NCBI GenBank assembly: GCA_905235515.1
Contig: CAJOLV010000006.1
Location: 1-62,474, forward strand
Length of the DNA stretch: 62,474 nucleotides
Origin: an uncultured Bacilli bacterium
GTDB lineage: Bacteria > Bacillota_I > Bacilli_A > RFN20 > CAG-826
Direction of reading: 5' to 3'
Shown here: piece by piece, positions 42,945-52,806 of the stretch
How positions within the stretch are numbered: the first letter of the stretch is position 1
Layout: every line of letters starts with the position of its first letter
Notes under the pieces: model-generated
Seen by the model: only the letters and a program-made list of their open reading frames with translations
What the model was told of the DNA's origin: nothing
Database searches by the model: none
Made by a program: the position numbers and the translations under genes

Positions 42945-43836
42945 TCCAGAAGTACGAAAGGCACTTGAAGAAGGGAAACCAGTAGTCGCTTTAGAAAGTA
43001 CAATAATTTCTCATGGTATGCCATATCCTAAAAATGTCGAAACAGCCTTATTGGTTGAAAAAACAATTAGAGACCATGGTGTAGTGCCAGCGACCATTGG
43101 AATTATTGATGGTAATCCAGTTGTTGGAATGACACCTGATGAAATAGAAGAATTTGGTAAAAAAGAAGGCATTATAAAAGCATCCAGGCGTGATTTGCCG
43201 GTAATTTATGCGAAAAAGTACTGGGCTGCTACTACTGTTGCAACCACTATGATTATTGCCTCTCAAACTGGAATTGACTTATTTGTTACAGGCGGTATTG
43301 GTGGTGTTCATAGAGGAGCCCAAGAAACAATGGATATCTCCGCCGACTTACAAGAATTAGCAAAAACAAACGTTACAGTTGTTTGTGCCGGTCCAAAAGC
43401 AATTTTGGATCTCCCTTTAACTTTAGAATATTTAGAAACACAAGGTGTACCTGTTTTAGGTTTTAAAACAAAAGAACTTCCAGCTTTTTACACTCCTCAC
43501 TCTGGTCTGAAAGTTGATTATCAAATCGATTCATATGAAGAAGCTGCTTTAGTGATGAAAGAAAAAAGAGCTATTGGGCTTCAAGGTGGCATTTTGATTA
43601 CTAATCCAATTCCAGAGCAATACGCTATGGACCAAAAAGTAATTGATACCGCTATTAAGACTGCTCTTATGGATGCTCAAAGAGATGGTATTAAAGGCAA
43701 AGAAGTTACCCCTTATTTATTAAAAACGATTGTGGAAATTACTGGTGGAGACTCCCTAGAGTCAAATATCAAACTAATTTTAAATAACGCTGCTGTTGGA
43801 GCGGAAATAGCAAAAGCATATTGTAAGATTAAATAA
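42931..43836 (+). CDS. psuG: Pseudouridine-5'-phosphate glycosidase
   Basis: VALESTIISHGMPYPKN, PATIGIIDGNPVVGM, VTGGIGGVHRGAQETMDISADLQEL. Confidence 0.95.
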   Translation: MLKINPEVRKALEEGKPVVALESTIISHGMPYPKNVETALLVEKTIRDHGVVPATIGIIDGNPVVGMTPDEIEEFGKKEGIIKASRRDLPVIYAKKYWAATTVATTMIIASQTGIDLFVTGGIGGVHRGAQETMDISADLQELAKTNVTVVCAGPKAILDLPLTLEYLETQGVPVLGFKTKELPAFYTPHSGLKVDYQIDSYEEAALVMKEKRAIGLQGGILITNPIPEQYAMDQKVIDTAIKTALMDAQRDGIKGKEVTPYLLKTIVEITGGDSLESNIKLILNNAAVGAEIAKAYCKIK

Positions 43837-43838
43837 TT

Positions 43839-44408
43839 ATGAAAACAGAACACGAACTAGCTTTAACTCTTAAAACCATGATGGCGGAAGTTCCACTTGA
43901 TGAAATATCAGTAACTTCATTAACCAAAAGATGTCACATCAATAGAAAAACATTCTATTATCATTTTCATGATATTTTTGACTTACTCACCTTGGTGTTT
44001 CTTGATGAAAATATCCCTGGTGTAACCGAAACAAAAGATATTAACCAATTAATGAAATTGATATTTGCCTATTACACAAAAAACTACAAGTTTATTGATG
44101 CAACTCTTAATTCTGCTGGTAAAGACTTGGTTCGTGAGTTTTTCTTCAACAATTGTTATACAAGTTTTTTAAGATATATCGCTGCTATTCCAGATGGCAA
44201 GAAATTACACATCAACGATCGTAAATATATAGCTAGATTTTATTCATTTGGATATTCTAATTCCATCATTTACTATCTCTCCACTTATAAAAACAAGACT
44301 TTTGCAGGAATGATGAATTGTTTTAATTTCCAAAGCAAAAATGTTTTAGAAGACGCAGTTAATAATTTATTAAAAACAAAGGAGAAAAAGACCTATGTTG
44401 AACTTTGA
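43839..44408 (+). CDS. TetR/AcrR family regulator
   Basis: VTSLTKRCHINRKTFYYHFHDIFDLL HTH. Confidence 0.88.
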   Translation: MKTEHELALTLKTMMAEVPLDEISVTSLTKRCHINRKTFYYHFHDIFDLLTLVFLDENIPGVTETKDINQLMKLIFAYYTKNYKFIDATLNSAGKDLVREFFFNNCYTSFLRYIAAIPDGKKLHINDRKYIARFYSFGYSNSIIYYLSTYKNKTFAGMMNCFNFQSKNVLEDAVNNLLKTKEKKTYVEL

Positions 44409-45570
44409 TTTTGAAATAAAAACTAAATTGTATTTTGGTAAAGGCAGACATTTAGAAACAGGGCGAATTTTATCATCTTTTGGTGCTAAAAAGGTGCTTG
44501 TTATAATCGGCCAAGGGTCTGTCAGAAAAAGCGGTCTATTGGGTGAAGTGATGAACACTTTATCTGCTGAAAAAATAAGTTTTTATGTTTTAGAAGGTGT
44601 CAGACCAAATCCAACAATTGACTTAGTCAAAGATTTCCTTAAGTTTGCGAAAGAATATCAACCAGATTTTGTTTTAGCTATTGGCGGCGGCTCTGTTATA
44701 GACACCGCTAAATCAATCTGTGTTGGTTATTATTATGATGGCAACCCATTTGATTTTAATTTAAAAAAAGCGGTGCCTAACAAATCACTTCCTTTAGGGG
44801 TTATTTTAACCATTTCAGCTTCAGGTAGTGAAATGTCCACCTCGTGTGTTATACAAGATGATAAAACAATGATTAAGTGTGGTTTTAATTCAGAATATGT
44901 AAGACCAACTTTCGCTATTGAGAATCCTGAATTAACATATTCAGTTAGCCCATCTCAAACTGCTTATGGCATTGTTGATATTATGATGCACACCATGGAA
45001 CGTTATTTTATGCCATCCGCAGAGATTGAACCTGCAGATAGATTTGCAGAAGGATTATTAAAATCTGTAATTGATGCATCTAAAAGAGTTATTGCCAATC
45101 CAAACGATTATGAGGGGAGAGCGGTTATTATGTTAATGTCTTCTCTTTCACACAATGGTTTGACAAATATTGGTAAAACACCGTTTTTGTTGGTTCATAA
45201 ATTAGAACATGCTTTATCTGGTGTTTATCCGAATGTCGCTCACGGAGCGGGTTTATCAGTATTGTTCCCTGCATGGGCAGATTATTATATCAATATTGAT
45301 ACTGATAAATTTGACACATTTGCTAGGAATGTATTTGGCTGCAATAATCCTGATAAATTAGAGAATGGTAAAGAAGGCATTAAATGTCTTAGGGAATTTT
45401 TCAAATTTGTTGGCGCTCCATTAACATTAGAGGAATTAAATGTTGGCGAAATTGATATTGAAAAAGTAGTCAACGTGCTCACTGATGGTGGTCAAAAAGT
45501 GGTTCCACATTATAAAAAACCACTCGATGCCGAAATTGCGCGTATAATATATGAAAGTTGTGTGAGGTAA
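44395..45570 (+). CDS. Iron-containing alcohol dehydrogenase
   Basis: FGAKKVLVIIGQGSVRKSGLL, LAIGGGSVIDTAKSI, LVHKLEHALSGVYPNVAHGAGLSVLFPAW. Confidence 0.94.
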   Translation: MLNFDFEIKTKLYFGKGRHLETGRILSSFGAKKVLVIIGQGSVRKSGLLGEVMNTLSAEKISFYVLEGVRPNPTIDLVKDFLKFAKEYQPDFVLAIGGGSVIDTAKSICVGYYYDGNPFDFNLKKAVPNKSLPLGVILTISASGSEMSTSCVIQDDKTMIKCGFNSEYVRPTFAIENPELTYSVSPSQTAYGIVDIMMHTMERYFMPSAEIEPADRFAEGLLKSVIDASKRVIANPNDYEGRAVIMLMSSLSHNGLTNIGKTPFLLVHKLEHALSGVYPNVAHGAGLSVLFPAWADYYINIDTDKFDTFARNVFGCNNPDKLENGKEGIKCLREFFKFVGAPLTLEELNVGEIDIEKVVNVLTDGGQKVVPHYKKPLDAEIARIIYESCVR

Positions 45571-45576
45571 GTTGAT

Positions 45577-46716
45577 ATGAAAAAACAAGATTTTGCTGGA
45601 ATTATCGTTTATGTTATCATCCTTGCTTTAGCGGCGGTTTTTGGGTTGGTTGTTATCAGAGAATATTCACCTAAAAGTGGTTTAAGTTCTGGAATCTTCA
45701 TTCTATTTGTTGCTGGTGCGATTGTTTCTGGTGTTATTTTTAACGCTATATTATTTGAACTAGCTCATATTGTTGGAGCTAAAGTTGGTGGTTATAAAAT
45801 CACATTTGTTTCTATACTTGGATTTACTTTTAATAAGGTTGATGACAAGTTTAAATTCCGTTTTTCTTCCTATGATGGATTAACTGGTGAAACAAGAATA
45901 ATTCCTAATTTAAAACGCAAAAAACCTGCAAATCCCATTCCTTATTTGATTTTTGGCACTGTTTTTTATGCAATTGAAGTTATCGCAGTTGTCTTGTCTT
46001 TTGCCATTTTAAAAAGAGATGAATTGCCGATATCTGTTAATAATATTGCTTATTTCTTATTAATCATTATGGCTGTTGGTGGAATGATTCTTTTCTATAA
46101 CATTATTCCATTTAGATTAGATTCTATGACCGATGGTTATAGATTGAGATTAGTCTCTGGAAAGAAAAATAAGGAAGCGTTTAACGCTATGTTATTAGGC
46201 GAAACGGTGTCCACAGAAGAATCGCAAGAAGAACAAAATGCTTCTTCGTTTTCTAGTGACATTAAAGTTAATGAATTGTATGTTTGTTTGAATGAAGATA
46301 AATTTGTTGAAGCAGAACAAATAACTGATGCTATCATCGAAGACAGCAAAACAAACAAGAAAATTAGTAATAAGGCTTTAATCGAATCTAAAGCCAATAA
46401 AATTTACCTTATGTTTGCGAATCATGACTTTGAAGAAGCGAAAAAATATTGTGAAGATAGTTTTTCACTCCATGACAAAAAGGAATTAAGTGAAGAAAAC
46501 AATCTCTCATGTTTGCGTGCATATATATTGTTATCTGGATTAGTTGATCGTTCACGTTCCGAATGTGTAAGATCACTAGATAAGGTTTATAGATTATATA
46601 AACACACGCCTGAAGAAAAAAGACGGCTTGAAACCAAACTATTTAATATCGCGATTGAAATGATTGCTGAAAAACACCCTGATTGGGGAATAAGCGATTA
46701 TCGAATTAACGCATAA
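45577..46716 (+). CDS. Membrane protein with M50-like but degenerate FELAH motif and cytosolic helical-repeat tail
   Basis: FNAILFELAHIVGAKVGGYKITFVSILGF resembles HExxH-GxKxxGxxV of M50; several TMs, then a soluble C-terminus of about 170 aa. Confidence 0.5.
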   Translation: MKKQDFAGIIVYVIILALAAVFGLVVIREYSPKSGLSSGIFILFVAGAIVSGVIFNAILFELAHIVGAKVGGYKITFVSILGFTFNKVDDKFKFRFSSYDGLTGETRIIPNLKRKKPANPIPYLIFGTVFYAIEVIAVVLSFAILKRDELPISVNNIAYFLLIIMAVGGMILFYNIIPFRLDSMTDGYRLRLVSGKKNKEAFNAMLLGETVSTEESQEEQNASSFSSDIKVNELYVCLNEDKFVEAEQITDAIIEDSKTNKKISNKALIESKANKIYLMFANHDFEEAKKYCEDSFSLHDKKELSEENNLSCLRAYILLSGLVDRSRSECVRSLDKVYRLYKHTPEEKRRLETKLFNIAIEMIAEKHPDWGISDYRINA

Positions 46717-46719
46717 TTT

Positions 46720-46745
46720 AAAACAGCACAAGTGCTGTTTTATTA
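46720..46745. terminator. Bidirectional terminator between convergent genes
   Basis: AAAACAGCAC-AA-GTGCTGTTTTATT. Confidence 0.8.
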
Positions 46746-47078
46746 TTCTCTCTTTTTCTTAAGTTTCAAAAGCACAAAACCTGTAATTGACGTTAAACTT
46801 ATCAACACACTACTAACGACAACCGACCCGCCACAGCCAGTCGATGAGTGGTCTTGTGGTGCTTGACCATCTTGATTTACTACAATAGTGCATTCAGCTT
46901 CAAAATTACCATCACTCGTAACTACAGTAACTTTTGCTATGCCTTCTTTTAAACCATTCACTTTAAATGAAGTTGGAGTTTTGTCGGAAACGCTAATGAT
47001 AGTGTAGTTACTAACTAAAATTTCATAGTTTTTATTTGATGCGTTAGCAGGAGCAAAAATCGGTGTTAAGGCAATACT
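46743..47078 (-). pseudogene. Detached C-terminal part (Big_2-like remainder plus Gly/Cys-TM-KKK tail) of the endonuclease I surface protein
   Basis: In the same frame as 47079..47966 after a TAA; reads SIALTPIFAPANASNKNYEILVSNYTIISVSDKTPTSFKVNGLKEGIAKVTVV...GCGGSVVVSSVLISLTSITGFVLLKLKKKRE. Confidence 0.7.
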
Positions 47079-47966
47079 TTATCCTTTTGCAACATATCTT
47101 GTGTTTTCTTCAAAAGAAACGCCTGTAACTGCTGTGCCACCATCGTGTGTTGAGCCATCGATTGGATCTGGGGATTTATATTGTGTGTAGCCTTCAAAAA
47201 TCTTGTTTGCGTAAGATGGATGATCAACGAATGGATTTCTATTCCCTTGCAAAGTATAAACCTTGTTATTTCTATATATTTCTCTTGCTGTTACTGGATG
47301 TTCTGCATGCCATTTCAAACAAGTTGAAGTATCAACAAAAATATCTGTTAATTTATAGCCATAATAAACAGTGCAATACATACACGCTCTGGCAATTTCA
47401 CCTTTAGCGTCATCACAAGGTTCGAAATAACCGCCAGAAGATTTGCATCCAGTATCATGCCCAAAGACACTCACGGTTGTTGTAACATTATCTAATTGAG
47501 CAAACTTATCATTATCTCTAATTTGGTTAATTTGTCCTTCACAAGCGAAGATATTGTGATTATCAGTGTTTGAGTTTGGGAATTTTGTTTGAGTATAAAC
47601 GTGTTCTCTATTCCATTTGTCCCAAGCATAGGCTCCACAGTGACTACTCTTTTTGATAGTGTGTCTTGTATAAATAGAAAGAATACTAGTTGAATCACCT
47701 TCCGCTTCATCAGCAGCCTCATATCTAGACCAGTCGTAACTTGGTTTGGTTGGTTTGTTAAAATTACTTAACGCGTTTACTAGGAAATTACCATATAAAT
47801 CATCGCAACTTGAATAGTAGGAAGCTGAGACGCTACATTGTTGTTCTCCAGACCACGCTGAAACAACTTTTTCTTTTTCTGGAGTTTTTATTGCAACCGC
47901 AGAAAAAGCCAACGCACTAAAGGCTAGCAGTGGAGTAAATAAATTCTTTAATAATTTGCTTTTCAT
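47079..47966 (-). CDS. Secreted endonuclease I family nuclease (EndA-like), truncated in a C-terminal Big_2-like domain
   Basis: Signal peptide; YDWSRYEAADEAEGDSTSILSIYTRHTIK...KWNREHVYTQTKFPN...DNHNIFACEGQINQIRDNDKF. Confidence 0.82.
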   Translation of the reverse strand: MKSKLLKNLFTPLLAFSALAFSAVAIKTPEKEKVVSAWSGEQQCSVSASYYSSCDDLYGNFLVNALSNFNKPTKPSYDWSRYEAADEAEGDSTSILSIYTRHTIKKSSHCGAYAWDKWNREHVYTQTKFPNSNTDNHNIFACEGQINQIRDNDKFAQLDNVTTTVSVFGHDTGCKSSGGYFEPCDDAKGEIARACMYCTVYYGYKLTDIFVDTSTCLKWHAEHPVTAREIYRNNKVYTLQGNRNPFVDHPSYANKIFEGYTQYKSPDPIDGSTHDGGTAVTGVSFEENTRYVAKG

Positions 47967-47978
47967 ATTTATTACCTA

Positions 47979-48686
47979 CTAAATGGTGATACCATTTCCT
48001 CTAAATAATTTTTTAAAGAAGGACTTGATTTTATTAAATTCATTAATAAAATTCATTCCTATACTGACAATTTTAATTTCGATAATGTTAACTACATTGT
48101 TGAAAAAGGAACGGTGGATAATAGGAATACTTACTTGTAAGTTTGCTTTTCCATATTGCTTTCCATTTTTGTTATAGAACTGAATTGTATAAATCTTTGA
48201 TTCCATAGATCCGAGATAGAATTTGTAAGTGATTTTGTCATCAATAGTTTCTCTTTGAATACTTTTTGAATTTTCTAATTCTGTGTTGTCGATAGTGTAA
48301 TAAGCAAATTGATATTTATCATCAAATGGATTTTCATCACATAAAACAAGAGCAAAATTATCTTCACCAATTGAAACAAAACTTAAATCAAAAGTCACAA
48401 TTTGATTACCAAAATCAATTGGTTGATATGTTTCTCCTGGTGTTGTTGGTTGAATGGTTTCTTCTGATTTTTCTGATTCTTTAGGGTTGTCTTCAGAATT
48501 AGATCCGGCTCCTCCACCATAAACTCCATCACCTGTGTGTTCGGTGCTTGGTTCTAGTCTTTGATCTTCTTCTTCGTACTCAACATAAGAGTTACTATCA
48601 GCTATAGAAAAACCACCATCAGAACAGCCTGACAAAAGTAGTGAGAACACTAACGAAGCTAAAATAAGTGGTCTAATTGACTTCAT
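47979..48686 (-). CDS. Putative lipoprotein of unknown function
   Basis: MKSIRPLILASLVFSLLLSGCSDGG lipobox, low-complexity linker. Confidence 0.75.
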   Translation of the reverse strand: MKSIRPLILASLVFSLLLSGCSDGGFSIADSNSYVEYEEEDQRLEPSTEHTGDGVYGGGAGSNSEDNPKESEKSEETIQPTTPGETYQPIDFGNQIVTFDLSFVSIGEDNFALVLCDENPFDDKYQFAYYTIDNTELENSKSIQRETIDDKITYKFYLGSMESKIYTIQFYNKNGKQYGKANLQVSIPIIHRSFFNNVVNIIEIKIVSIGMNFINEFNKIKSFFKKLFRGNGITI

Positions 48687-48771
48687 AATTAAAATGCATT
48701 TGCAAATTAATTATGACATTAGAATGATATAAAAGATACATCTTTTTGTTTCGATGAAGTATTATTGATAT

Positions 48772-49872
48772 ATGAGCATTCAGGAATTTTTCACTCTTTG
48801 CAATAGTCACCCTTGGGCTTATATTGCATTGATTATTAATTTTGGGGTTGTGTTTGTTAATGGATGGACAGATGGTCCTAATTCAATAGCTACTGCAGTT
48901 ACAACAAGAGCAATAACACCTAAAAAAGCTGTCACTATGTGTGCTATATTGAACGCTACTGGTGTAATAATCATTGTAGCGTTCTCATCATATATTTCAA
49001 AACTAGTAGGTGGAGACGTCTCACAAACCATTGCTAATTTAGTTAGTTGGGGAAACGCCTCTGTTGATCAAATACTTTGTGCTATTGCTTGTGGACTTTT
49101 AGCCATTGTGGTTGTCAGTCTCTTATGCACATATTTTGGTTTTCCATCAAGCCAATCCAATTGTTTGGTGGGTGGTATCACTGGAGCGGGTCTAGCTTTG
49201 ATGTTATTAGGCAATGGTGGCTCAATTGGAATTAATCCTTGGGTTAAAGTAATTATTGGTTTCTTTGGCTCACTAATATTAGGATTTGCTTTGGGTTATG
49301 GATTAACACTTCTGATTCAAGTGCTATTTAAAAAAATGACTAGAGGTAAAACAACCAGATTTTTCAATATTGGTCAAGTAGTTACAAGTGGGTTAATGTC
49401 ATTCATGCACGGTGTGCAAGATGGTGCTAAGTTTTTAGGCATTTCTATTTTAATTGGCGCTATATTAGCAAGCGCGAACGGGGGCTCTCAAGCAGAAGCT
49501 TTAATTGCCCTATCTGGCCAGTGGTGGATTTACATTCCAGTAGCGATTTTTATCACCTTGGGTACATTCATGGGTGGCTATAACATCATTAAAACAATGG
49601 GTAAAGGAATGGCGGTTTTACAAAAATACCAAGCTTTTGCGACAGATATTGCTACATCTATTGGATTATTACTCGCAACATTCTTTGGCCTTCCTGTTTC
49701 AACTGGAACAACAAAGAGCACTGCGATTATGGGTGGCGGGGCAGCCAAAAGTTTTAGAAGAGTTAAATGGCATACAGCGGGTAGAATGATAATGTGGGGA
49801 ATTATAGTTTTCCCGGCGTCTGCTGTTGTGGGATTAATACTTACATTTATATTTGTTTGGACATGTCATTAG
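48772..49872 (+). CDS. Inorganic phosphate transporter, PiT family
   Basis: NGWTDGPNSIATAVTTRAITPKKAV, GFPSSQSNCLVGGITGAGL, MHGVQDGAKFLGI, PVSTGTTKSTAIMGGG. Confidence 0.94.
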   Translation: MSIQEFFTLCNSHPWAYIALIINFGVVFVNGWTDGPNSIATAVTTRAITPKKAVTMCAILNATGVIIIVAFSSYISKLVGGDVSQTIANLVSWGNASVDQILCAIACGLLAIVVVSLLCTYFGFPSSQSNCLVGGITGAGLALMLLGNGGSIGINPWVKVIIGFFGSLILGFALGYGLTLLIQVLFKKMTRGKTTRFFNIGQVVTSGLMSFMHGVQDGAKFLGISILIGAILASANGGSQAEALIALSGQWWIYIPVAIFITLGTFMGGYNIIKTMGKGMAVLQKYQAFATDIATSIGLLLATFFGLPVSTGTTKSTAIMGGGAAKSFRRVKWHTAGRMIMWGIIVFPASAVVGLILTFIFVWTCH

Positions 49873-49886
49873 GAGGTTAAAACAAT

Positions 49887-50522
49887 ATGTTAAAAAGAAA
49901 GAAAGCTAATAAGTCAAATTATTATTTTGATTCATTCCCTGTCCTTGCTCATTACTCTGTGGAATGTGGCGAGATGATTTTAGACTTCATGAATAATTTT
50001 GATCAATCAAAACTTGAAGAAATTAAAACTTCTGTTCATTTAATTGAACATAAAGCAGATGATTTAAAACACGAAGTCACCGCTAAGTTATTAACCGAAT
50101 TTATGACACCTATTGATAGAGAAGATATCTTTGCGTTGTTAAAACTCATTGATGATGTCACAGACGCCATTGAAGAGATTTCTCTCAAATTATATTTATA
50201 TAATTATAGTGAATTGCCACATAACACAGTTAAGTTTACTGAACTCACACTAGAATGTATGAAAAAGATGGAAGAATGTTTAAAACACTTCCCAGATTAT
50301 TTAAATAGAGAGCTATTTGAACCATATATAATGGAAGTTGTTCATTTAGAAGAAGCTTCCGATGCTGAATACATTGAAGATATGCATCATCTATATTTAA
50401 CAGAAGTTGATGGATTTAAGCGTCATAAGGCAGAAGCAATGTATACGATGTTAGAAGATGTCTCTGATCGATGCCGTGAAGTATGTCGTTTTGTACAAAA
50501 CATTGCGTTTAAAAACATTTAA
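49887..50522 (+). CDS. DUF47/PhoU-like protein, partner of the Pit transporter
   Basis: HKADDLKHEVTAKLLTEFMTPIDREDIFALLKLIDDVTDAIEEI. Confidence 0.93.
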   Translation: MLKRKKANKSNYYFDSFPVLAHYSVECGEMILDFMNNFDQSKLEEIKTSVHLIEHKADDLKHEVTAKLLTEFMTPIDREDIFALLKLIDDVTDAIEEISLKLYLYNYSELPHNTVKFTELTLECMKKMEECLKHFPDYLNRELFEPYIMEVVHLEEASDAEYIEDMHHLYLTEVDGFKRHKAEAMYTMLEDVSDRCREVCRFVQNIAFKNI

Positions 50523-50543
50523 AAACTCGGCTATACCGAACTT

Positions 50544-51301
50544 TTATTTTGTATAACCTATCTCTAAGGAATGTAGGAACACCCTTCCATCAAGACTACC
50601 TAGTGTTATGGATTTAACTGGACTAGAATATTCTTCACGTTTTTCTATTTTTTGAGGTGTTTCTCCCTCACTTAATGTTAAGTTGGTAACATTTGTTTCG
50701 TTATCGATATAAAACCTTGCTTCACTATCAGCGTTATAAATCAATGTATCTGTTCCTGGGGTTGTCCAAGTATCATAGTATGGTTTTGAATAAGCCTCGA
50801 TATTGACTTTAATATAATTAATATCGTAATTGAAATCTAATTTTAGAGTTCCATCTTCACTAGCTGAACCGACCCACATATATAAGTTTTTAGAGACCAC
50901 TTCTTTTTGTTTTTAATCTCGATGTAATTAATGTTGATGTGATCTGATATAACAATAGATTTAAATAAATCCGTTTCACCATTTAAGAAATTTAAAAATC
51001 TATTTTTAGCGGTCTCGTTATTTAATTCTCCTGCTGGAGCTTGATTATCAAACACAATTGTCTTTGTGTAAGTTCCATCTGTGTTTTGTTGATCCTCATC
51101 GCCATCATCGATAGGGGTTACGGGTGTTGGACCAGGGATATCCGTGTTAGTATTTTCATTATTTGTCTCATTGCTTGGTGGTTGATCATTGTTGTCTATT
51201 TGATTGTTTTCTGGTTCTTTTGTTGCGCTTTCTCCGTGCAAATCAAGAGTGCATCCTGTTAATAATGTTAGACACAACAATGGTATTAATATCTTTTTCA
51301 T
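50544..51301 (-). pseudogene. Frameshifted putative lipoprotein
   Basis: Lipobox LTGCTLD; ORFs 50843..51301 and 50544..50900 overlap; restoring one A in the run at 50904-50908 (T's on +) fuses them as ...IEIKNKKEVVSKNLYMWVGSASEDG... Confidence 0.7.
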
Positions 51302-51359
51302 ATTCAGACCTCACCTGTTATTATAACTTTGTTATCTTTTTTTGTATAATTAATACGTT

Positions 51360-52715
51360 ATGGGTCAAATTGTTAGAGGAAAATGTTTAGATATATCATC
51401 AGAAGGTAAAGGTGTTGCTAAAGTTGGTAAGAACATCTATTTTGTTGATGGCTTGTTTGTTGGTGAAGAAGCTGATATAGAAGTCCTTTATCAAAGAGCG
51501 GGCGTGTATTTTGGCAAAGTCAAAAAACTATACACACTATCAAAAGATAGAATCCAACCAAAATGTAAAGTTTGTACTTCTTGTGGCGGTTGCCAATATC
51601 AACAAATTAATTATCAAACCCAATTGGAATATAAAACCAAAAGAGTGAAAGAAGCTCTCACTAGAATTGGTGGTGTTAAAACAAATGTTTTGCCATGCCT
51701 TGGTATGAATAATCCATATTATTACCGCAACAAAATTCAAATGCCTTATGGCAAAGATAGAAAAGGCAATGTTGTTTACGGCTTCTTTAAAGAAAACTCA
51801 CATGAAATCATCCCTGTTAAAGAATGTGTTATTGAAGATAAAAGAGCGGCATCTATTCTTTGGGATATTAAAGAATTAGTAAAACAGATGAATATCCCTA
51901 CCTATAACGAAGATAATGGGAGAGGTATTTTAAGATATGTCCTTATTAGAACGAGTTATCATTACAAAGAATTAATGGTGGTGCTTGTTACATCAATAAT
52001 GAATTTTCCTGGCCAAAGGAATTTTATTGACGCTTTGGTAAAATTGCATCCAGAGATTACCACCATAGTGGAGAACATTAACAAAAGACACACAAATGTA
52101 ATTCTCGGTAATTCAGAAAAAGTGCTTTATGGACCAGGCTACATTAAAGATAAGATACTTGATTTAACATTCGAAATTAGTGCCTCTAGTTTCTTCCAAG
52201 TGAATCCTGTTCAAGTTGAAAAACTATATCAAAACGCACTTGAATTAATCAAAATTGATGAAAAATCAGTTGTTTTAGATGCCTATTCAGGAGTAGGGAC
52301 GATTGGTTTAATTGCCGCTAAAAATGCCAAAAAAGTTATATCTGTGGAAATTAATAGATCAGCCCACGAGAACGCAAAAGAAAACGCCAAACGTAATGGT
52401 GTTACAAATATTGAGTTCTATTGTGATGATGCCGGACACTTCATTGACAATTATCAAGGAAAGATTGATACAGTAATCATGGATCCACCTAGAAAAGGTA
52501 GTGATGAAAAGTTCTTATCAGTATTGATTAGAAATAGCATAAAACAAATTGTGTATATATCTTGTGACCCAGAAACCTTAGCAAGAGACATCAAATATTT
52601 GTCTTCACACTATGGGGTTACTTATGTCCAACCTGTTGATATGTTTCCAATGACCGCTCACGTTGAAACAATTTTATGCTTATCTTTGATAGGCAACAAA
52701 ACCTCAAAAAACTAA
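51360..52715 (+). CDS. 23S rRNA (uracil-5-)-methyltransferase RumA/RlmD family
   Basis: TRAM-like N-terminus, CKVCTSCGGCQYQQINYQTQL Fe-S motif, SSFFQVNPVQVEKLY, MDPPRKG, YISCDPETLARD. Confidence 0.94.
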   Translation: MGQIVRGKCLDISSEGKGVAKVGKNIYFVDGLFVGEEADIEVLYQRAGVYFGKVKKLYTLSKDRIQPKCKVCTSCGGCQYQQINYQTQLEYKTKRVKEALTRIGGVKTNVLPCLGMNNPYYYRNKIQMPYGKDRKGNVVYGFFKENSHEIIPVKECVIEDKRAASILWDIKELVKQMNIPTYNEDNGRGILRYVLIRTSYHYKELMVVLVTSIMNFPGQRNFIDALVKLHPEITTIVENINKRHTNVILGNSEKVLYGPGYIKDKILDLTFEISASSFFQVNPVQVEKLYQNALELIKIDEKSVVLDAYSGVGTIGLIAAKNAKKVISVEINRSAHENAKENAKRNGVTNIEFYCDDAGHFIDNYQGKIDTVIMDPPRKGSDEKFLSVLIRNSIKQIVYISCDPETLARDIKYLSSHYGVTYVQPVDMFPMTAHVETILCLSLIGNKTSKN

Positions 52716-52770
52716 TAAAAATCATATAAAAATAGCATCTTTTTTTAGTAGATGTTACGAAATACGAATT

Positions 52771-52806
52771 CACCAGAAATTGGAGTCACTCTGACTGGTG
52801 TTTTTT
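52771..52806 (+). terminator. Probable Rho-independent terminator after the RlmD-like gene
   Basis: CACCAG...CTGGTG (inner AGTCA-CTC-TGACT) then TTTTTT. Confidence 0.55.
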
